From: Streptomyces sp. Go-475
Lineage (GTDB): Bacteria; Actinomycetota; Actinomycetes; Streptomycetales; Streptomycetaceae
Assembly: GCF_003330845.1 (NCBI RefSeq)
Contig: NZ_CP026121.1
Span: 1 to 64,000 of the forward strand
DNA: 64,000 nt
Direction of reading: 5' to 3'
Shown here: in pieces, positions 60,453-64,000 of the stretch
Position numbering within the stretch: position 1 is the first letter of the stretch
Layout: each line of letters opens with the position of its first letter
Made by a program: the position numbers and the translations under genes
Notes under the pieces: model-generated
Database searches by the model: none
The model's input: only the letters and a program-made list of their open reading frames with translations
What the model was told of the DNA's origin: nothing

Positions 60453-61955
60453 TTACGACGGGTCGAACACCGGGCCCGCGTCCAGCGCTGCGACCAGCTC
60501 CGCGGCCGCTCGGCGAACCCGGAGGGAGGCGTCCTCGGTGAGGGCGGTCAGCCGGACGCGCGCCGCCTCGCTGCCGGGTGGCAGCGTGCCGGTGGCCTCC
60601 ACCCAGCGGGTGAGCCCGAGGACGGCCTGGTAGCGGACCCCCTCGTACGGGTCGTCCAGGCTCCGCAGGAAGCGCCGAACGTCGCGCCGGGCCCGCTCGT
60701 CGGCCGGGTCGTCCCCGTCGAGCAGGGACAGCGCGGCGGCCCGGACCTCACCGGACCCGCTGCCGTCCGCGAGGTGCCGTACGGCGGGGAGTGCCTGGGC
60801 GAGGCCGGAGAGCGCGTTGCGGGTGCGCCAGGTGTGGCGCGCGTCGGTTTCCAGGTGAGCGGCCAGGGCCCAGGCCACGGGGTGGCGCTCCCAGAGGCGG
60901 AGTCCGTTCTCGACGCGTGCTTCGAGCCCGTCGAGCGCGCCCGCGCGCAGGTCGTCGTCGGGGTCGTCGAGGAGGGGCAGCAGGAGCCACACGGCGTCCA
61001 GACGGCCCTGGACGCCGATGGCCGTGGCGGAGGCGGCCCGGGTGCCGGCGGGCAGTGTCTCGTCGGCCAGGGCCGTGCGCAGTTGCGCGGCGGCCGTGTC
61101 CGTGTCCAGGGCGCCCAGGGCCTGCGCGGCCGACGGTCCGGCGACGGGGTCGGGCAGCCAGCGCACCGCCGGTTCGGTGATGTGCTCGTCGCCCCGTTCT
61201 GCCAGGCCGCGCAGCAGCCTCGCCGCGACCTCGGGGTCCCGCTCGCCGCGCAGGGCTTCGGCCAGCTTGTCCTGTACCTGCCGTTGTTCCACGTGGAACA
61301 ACCGCCGGGCGACCGCGATCCTCACCGCGGGAGAGGGATCGCGCAGGCCGGTGAGCAGCGAGTCGAGGAGTTGCTCGGTGTGGCTCTCCGGCAGCCAGTC
61401 CAGGGCGCGCGCCCTGGCGGTGCCCGTACCGTTGCGGGCGGTGCGGATCACCTCCTCCCGCACAGCCGCGTCTCCGGCGCACCGGTAGATCAGGGTTCGG
61501 GCCCGCCCCCAGACGGCCGGGTCGGGGTCGCCGAGGAGTCGGACCAGGGCGGCGGCATCCCCCGGCGCGCCCAGGGCGATCAGTCCCTCCAGGGCGTTGA
61601 TCCGCACAGTCCGGTCAGGGTCGGCCAGCTGACGCGCGAAGGCCCGCAGGACCGCCGGCCCCTCGAGTCCCAGCCGGGTCACGGCGACCGAGGCCCTGCA
61701 CCGTACGCCCGGGTCCCCGTCGCTCATCAGCAGGGGCAGCACCGCGCGGCCCGCCTCCGGGTCTCCGAGGCGGGCCAGGGCAAGGGCGGCGGCCGCGCGT
61801 ACCGAGGGCGCGGGGTCGCCGGCCGCCTCCGCGGCCACGGGGGCGTACTCGGACCGGCCGGTCCGCCCCAGCCCCTTCAGCGCCGCCGCCCGCCGCTCCG
61901 GCTCCGGCGCCGCCGACTCCCGCAGGAAGAAAGCGATCTGATGGTCCGCCCCCAT
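60453..61955 (-). CDS. HEAT-repeat protein
   Basis: A 500-residue protein made almost wholly of helical HEAT/PBS-lyase-like repeats of about 30 residues (for example PSVRAAAALALARLGDPEAG, DRTVRINALEGLIALGAPGD and PAVRIAVARRLFHVEQ). There is no catalytic domain, signal or membrane segment. Such solenoids serve as binding scaffolds. ATG 61955 has GGAGG upstream. The segment encoding LFHVEQ contains a perfect 20-bp palindrome like parS (61283-61302). The function is unknown. Confidence 0.85.
   Translation of the reverse strand: MGADHQIAFFLRESAAPEPERRAAALKGLGRTGRSEYAPVAAEAAGDPAPSVRAAAALALARLGDPEAGRAVLPLLMSDGDPGVRCRASVAVTRLGLEGPAVLRAFARQLADPDRTVRINALEGLIALGAPGDAAALVRLLGDPDPAVWGRARTLIYRCAGDAAVREEVIRTARNGTGTARARALDWLPESHTEQLLDSLLTGLRDPSPAVRIAVARRLFHVEQRQVQDKLAEALRGERDPEVAARLLRGLAERGDEHITEPAVRWLPDPVAGPSAAQALGALDTDTAAAQLRTALADETLPAGTRAASATAIGVQGRLDAVWLLLPLLDDPDDDLRAGALDGLEARVENGLRLWERHPVAWALAAHLETDARHTWRTRNALSGLAQALPAVRHLADGSGSGEVRAAALSLLDGDDPADERARRDVRRFLRSLDDPYEGVRYQAVLGLTRWVEATGTLPPGSEAARVRLTALTEDASLRVRRAAAELVAALDAGPVFDPS
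61283..61302. promoter_or_regulatory. parS-like palindrome inside HEAT-repeat gene
   Basis: GTTGTTCCACGTGGAACAAC is a perfect 20-bp palindrome. The inner TGTTCCACGTGGAACA matches ParB-binding parS sites of several bacteria and differs from the usual Streptomyces core GTTTCACGTGAAAC by two symmetric bases. It may be a centromere-like site or a chance outcome of codon choice. Confidence 0.45.
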
Positions 61956-62340
61956 GGCCACCTCCACGAAGGAAGACCCGCGAGCGACGCGAAGGTTGCT
62001 CCCGCGCTCCTGGGGCTGGCCGCCGGGGCGTCAGCCGGTGGGTGCCGGGGGCCGGTGGGCCGGGGCGTCAGCCGGCGGGCGGCCCTGGGGTCGAGGTCAG
62101 CCGACGGGGACACCGAGGGCAACGTCGGCCGCCGGGCACCGAAGGGCCGAGGGCGTCAGCCGGTGGGTGCCGGGGGACGGGTGTCCGTACCGCCGCGAGG
62201 TCGGTTTCCGGCGCTCCGGCCGTTCGGGGCGGTGGCGGGGCGTCGGCAAACGATCGATGCGTGCACAGCACGCGGTCGCGGGATTCCGCTTGTCGGTGAT
62301 TCCCGCGTCACGTCAGGTGCCTGTGTGGCTCCCCGAGGGG
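61956..62340. other. Region without a gene, with direct repeats
   Basis: About 385 bp between the NADAR gene and the HEAT-repeat gene. A 24-bp direct repeat starting GCGTCAGCCGGTGGGTGCC occurs at 62028-62051 and 62153-62176, with a partial copy near 62065. No frame has coding character. It presumably carries the promoter of the HEAT-repeat gene. Confidence 0.5.
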
Positions 62341-63495
62341 TCAGGGAGTGTCTTGGCCGGCCTGCTGTGCGCGGGGTGCCGGGAGGGTGATGCCCGCCAG
62401 CTCCGCCTGGAGTTCGGAGCGGACGAGTTCCAGGAGGCGGCCGGTCCAGTTCCGGCCGCGGCCTCCCCGATTGCCCCAGTGCTCGGAGTCCGAGTCGTCG
62501 TAGACGAGTGTCGCGTCGGCCGTGTCCAGGAGGACCCGGGCGAGCACCGGGTGCTGCGTGAACTTGGCCCTCAGCAGGGAGGTCATGACCGCCGTCCGTG
62601 CCTGCTCCCACCCCTCGCGCCGGGGAGCGCCGGCCGCCGCACCACGGGCGGCGAACGTCGTGTCCGCGTCCCGGACGGCGGCCCGGGCGCCGGGATCGGC
62701 GGTGGACAGGGCCCAGTACGCGTGCGTCACCGTGGGGTAGGTGTCGCCGTCGATCAGCAGGGGCGCGGGGAACTCGTTGCGCAGGGCCTTCGTGCCCGGG
62801 TCGTCCGAGGGCTTGAGGGGGTAGCTCTCGTAGAGGTGGATCGCCGGGGCCATGGGGGTGGCGGGGCCGTCGGACGGGACGCGGGAGGGGCGTTCGGCGT
62901 TCCACTTCGCCCGGTCCTCGAAGTAGGCGATCGCCTCGTCGTACTCCTCCTGCGTGACCGGTTCGTCGGGCAGGCCCTCCAGATGTCCGCCGGGGCCGGC
63001 CACCAGGACCTGCAACGGCCCGTCCTTGCGGTCCATGTCGCCGAGGGCGTAGTGGCGTTGGGTCTCCGGGATGGCGTGGTAGGCGGCGCGGGCCGCGGCC
63101 CGGTTCTCCTCGGTCCGGTCGGCGAGGAACACGTCGACGGCGGCCAGGCAGCGGTCCGTGGAGTCCGGGCGTCCGTTGAGCTGGTCGATGGTGTCGCGGA
63201 TCTCGGCGAGCAGCAGTTCCGGGGTGAGCCAGGTGTGCGGCTCGCTGAACTTCCACGCGGCCAGGTTGTGCGCGGAGACCCGGGCGCCGTCGGGGAGCCG
63301 GGTGGCGACCCAGCCGCTCCGCAGCTTCTCCTCGAACTCCTCGAGGGTGACCAGGCCCCAGCAGTCGATCAGCCCGTCCGCGTAGACGAACAGGTCGGTA
63401 AGGAAGTAGTCGCCGTTGCGGATGAAGGCGGGGCGCCAGGTTCCGGGGACGCGTCTGCCGTCCGCCGTGCGGTAGGTGATTCGATTGCCGATCAT
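62341..63495 (-). CDS. NADAR-family protein with N-terminal extra domain
   Basis: A 384-residue two-domain protein. The C-terminal half (about 215-370) is a NADAR/YbiA-like domain: a start LRNEFPAPLLIDGDTYPTVT, HAYWALS in the middle, LLRAKFTQHPVLARVLLDT, then VYDDSDSEHWGN and GRNWTGRLLELVRSEL. NADAR proteins are N-glycosidases; some act on riboflavin precursors, others remove ADP-ribose from guanine in DNA in phage-defence settings. The N-terminal half (1 to about 110: RITYRTADGRRVPGTWRPAF ... GWVATRLPDGARVSAHNLAA) is a separate conserved domain with a DUF7638-like look. The start is ATG 63495. No DarT toxin gene is adjacent. Confidence 0.82.
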   Translation of the reverse strand: MIGNRITYRTADGRRVPGTWRPAFIRNGDYFLTDLFVYADGLIDCWGLVTLEEFEEKLRSGWVATRLPDGARVSAHNLAAWKFSEPHTWLTPELLLAEIRDTIDQLNGRPDSTDRCLAAVDVFLADRTEENRAAARAAYHAIPETQRHYALGDMDRKDGPLQVLVAGPGGHLEGLPDEPVTQEEYDEAIAYFEDRAKWNAERPSRVPSDGPATPMAPAIHLYESYPLKPSDDPGTKALRNEFPAPLLIDGDTYPTVTHAYWALSTADPGARAAVRDADTTFAARGAAAGAPRREGWEQARTAVMTSLLRAKFTQHPVLARVLLDTADATLVYDDSDSEHWGNRGGRGRNWTGRLLELVRSELQAELAGITLPAPRAQQAGQDTP

Positions 63496-63574
63496 TCCGG
63501 CATTCTGCCGTAACCGCTGGTCAGCGCAACGGGTTTACCGTCGCCGCGGATCGCCGCGGATCGTCGTGGGAACG

Positions 63575-63623
63575 CCCGGAGCCGGGTCCTCCGCCGTGGT
63601 GTCGCGGAGGACCCGGCTCCGGG
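63575..63623. terminator. Very strong hairpin, 20-bp perfect stem
   Basis: The arms at 63575-63594 and 63604-63623 are perfect complements over 20 bp, with a 9-nt loop. It lies 13 bp after the stop of the minus-strand protease gene and is almost certainly its transcription terminator. Confidence 0.75.
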
Positions 63624-63636
63624 TCGGGACAGTGGC

Positions 63637-64000
63637 TCAGGACGACTGGGCGCTCTGGTACAGGTTCTGCGCGTCGGCGCCGAAGTACGGGCCGTACATG
63701 GCGTTCGGCAGGAAGTTGTACTTGAAGCTGTTCACCGAGGACTGCAGGCCGGTCCCGGTGGCCTCGTCGAACTGCGTGAACCACGGGCCTCCGCTGGAGC
63801 CGCCGGTCATGTTGCAGGTCAGACCGTGGTCACTGGACAGCAGGAAGTCCCTGTAGGTGGTGCCGCTGCAGTAGATGAACTTCGAGCCGTCGTACGGTGC
63901 CGCGGCCGGGAAGCCGAAGGCGTACATGGCCTTGTTGTAGCCGGTGTTGAAGGCGAGTCCCTGGCCGCCGACGACGTCGGTCAGCCGCTTTCCGTCGAGC
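63637..64000 (-). CDS. Trypsin-like serine protease, C-terminal part
   Basis: The frame is open from the window edge to a stop at 63637, so the N-terminal part lies outside. The visible 120 residues contain the serine-protease active site TGGSSGGPWFTQF with the nucleophile Ser. Two cysteines flank it (IYCSG, LTCNM), as in trypsin-like enzymes. AYAFGFP-like segments precede it (MYAFGFPAAAPYDG). It is probably secreted, but the signal region is not visible. A strong terminator follows. Confidence 0.85.
   Translation of the reverse strand, partial: LDGKRLTDVVGGQGLAFNTGYNKAMYAFGFPAAAPYDGSKFIYCSGTTYRDFLLSSDHGLTCNMTGGSSGGPWFTQFDEATGTGLQSSVNSFKYNFLPNAMYGPYFGADAQNLYQSAQSS

Noticed and set aside
62028..62176. 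24-bp direct repeats as attachment sites of a mobile element
   Set aside because: Only 125 bp apart with no integrase or tRNA; more likely simple GC-rich repetition.
1..64000. tRNA, rRNA, riboswitch or intact insertion sequence
   Set aside because: I looked for cloverleaf ends, conserved rRNA segments, transposase motifs and terminal repeats with target duplications and saw none I could support.

Overview
The base composition (very high G+C, G or C at nearly every third codon position), the GTG/TTG starts with purine-rich ribosome sites, and the gene families all point to a Streptomyces (or close actinomycete) chromosome. Examples are a fused SecDF, a snapalysin-type protease, a GH64 glucanase, a rifamycin phosphotransferase and a modular PKS/NRPS. 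I saw no tRNA, rRNA, CRISPR array or intact insertion sequence.

Left part (1-23 kb). A NarL-type two-component system is followed by an MMPL exporter (1.25-5.3 kb). Next come a serine hydrolase and a stretch of gene remnants: a DoxX-like fragment, a frameshifted ORF and a truncated methyltransferase (6.4-7.8 kb). After that there is a run of small regulator/target pairs with visible palindromic operators: PadR with an NTF2-like protein, HxlR with an NmrA-like reductase, and MarR near an MBL hydrolase and a second NTF2-like protein. An AraC regulator, a PhyH-family dioxygenase, two SPL-like radical SAM proteins and a VWA protein complete this part.

Middle (23-46 kb). The rifamycin phosphotransferase gene rph lies behind a perfect rifamycin-associated element. 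It is followed by a glucose dehydrogenase/gluconokinase pair that would feed gluconate into the pentose phosphate pathway, then a sirtuin, a secreted arginine deiminase-like protein and a snapalysin. Next is a co-transcribed block of histidine kinase, response regulator, a repeat-rich exported protein and SecDF. The repeat gene carries three different minisatellites and appears frameshifted as read. Two DksA/TraR-type proteins, a VanZ protein, an OmpR-type two-component system, a HAD phosphatase, an alpha/beta hydrolase with its XRE regulator, a membrane-anchored Mrr-like nuclease and a GH64 beta-1,3-glucanase follow.

Right part (46.8-64 kb). The main find is a compact, translationally coupled operon of MFS exporter, KS-AT-ACP polyketide synthase and AMT-monooxygenase-C-A-T-C synthetase. 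The chemistry predicted from this domain order is one malonate extension, then beta-amination, then alpha-hydroxylation, then coupling to an (aliphatic) amino acid. That is the logic needed for a 3-amino-2-hydroxy acid peptide of the bestatin/phebestin/amastatin or microginin type. Beyond it are a glycosyltransferase, a HEAT-repeat protein whose gene contains a parS-like palindrome, a NADAR-family protein and the end of a trypsin-like protease that runs off the window.
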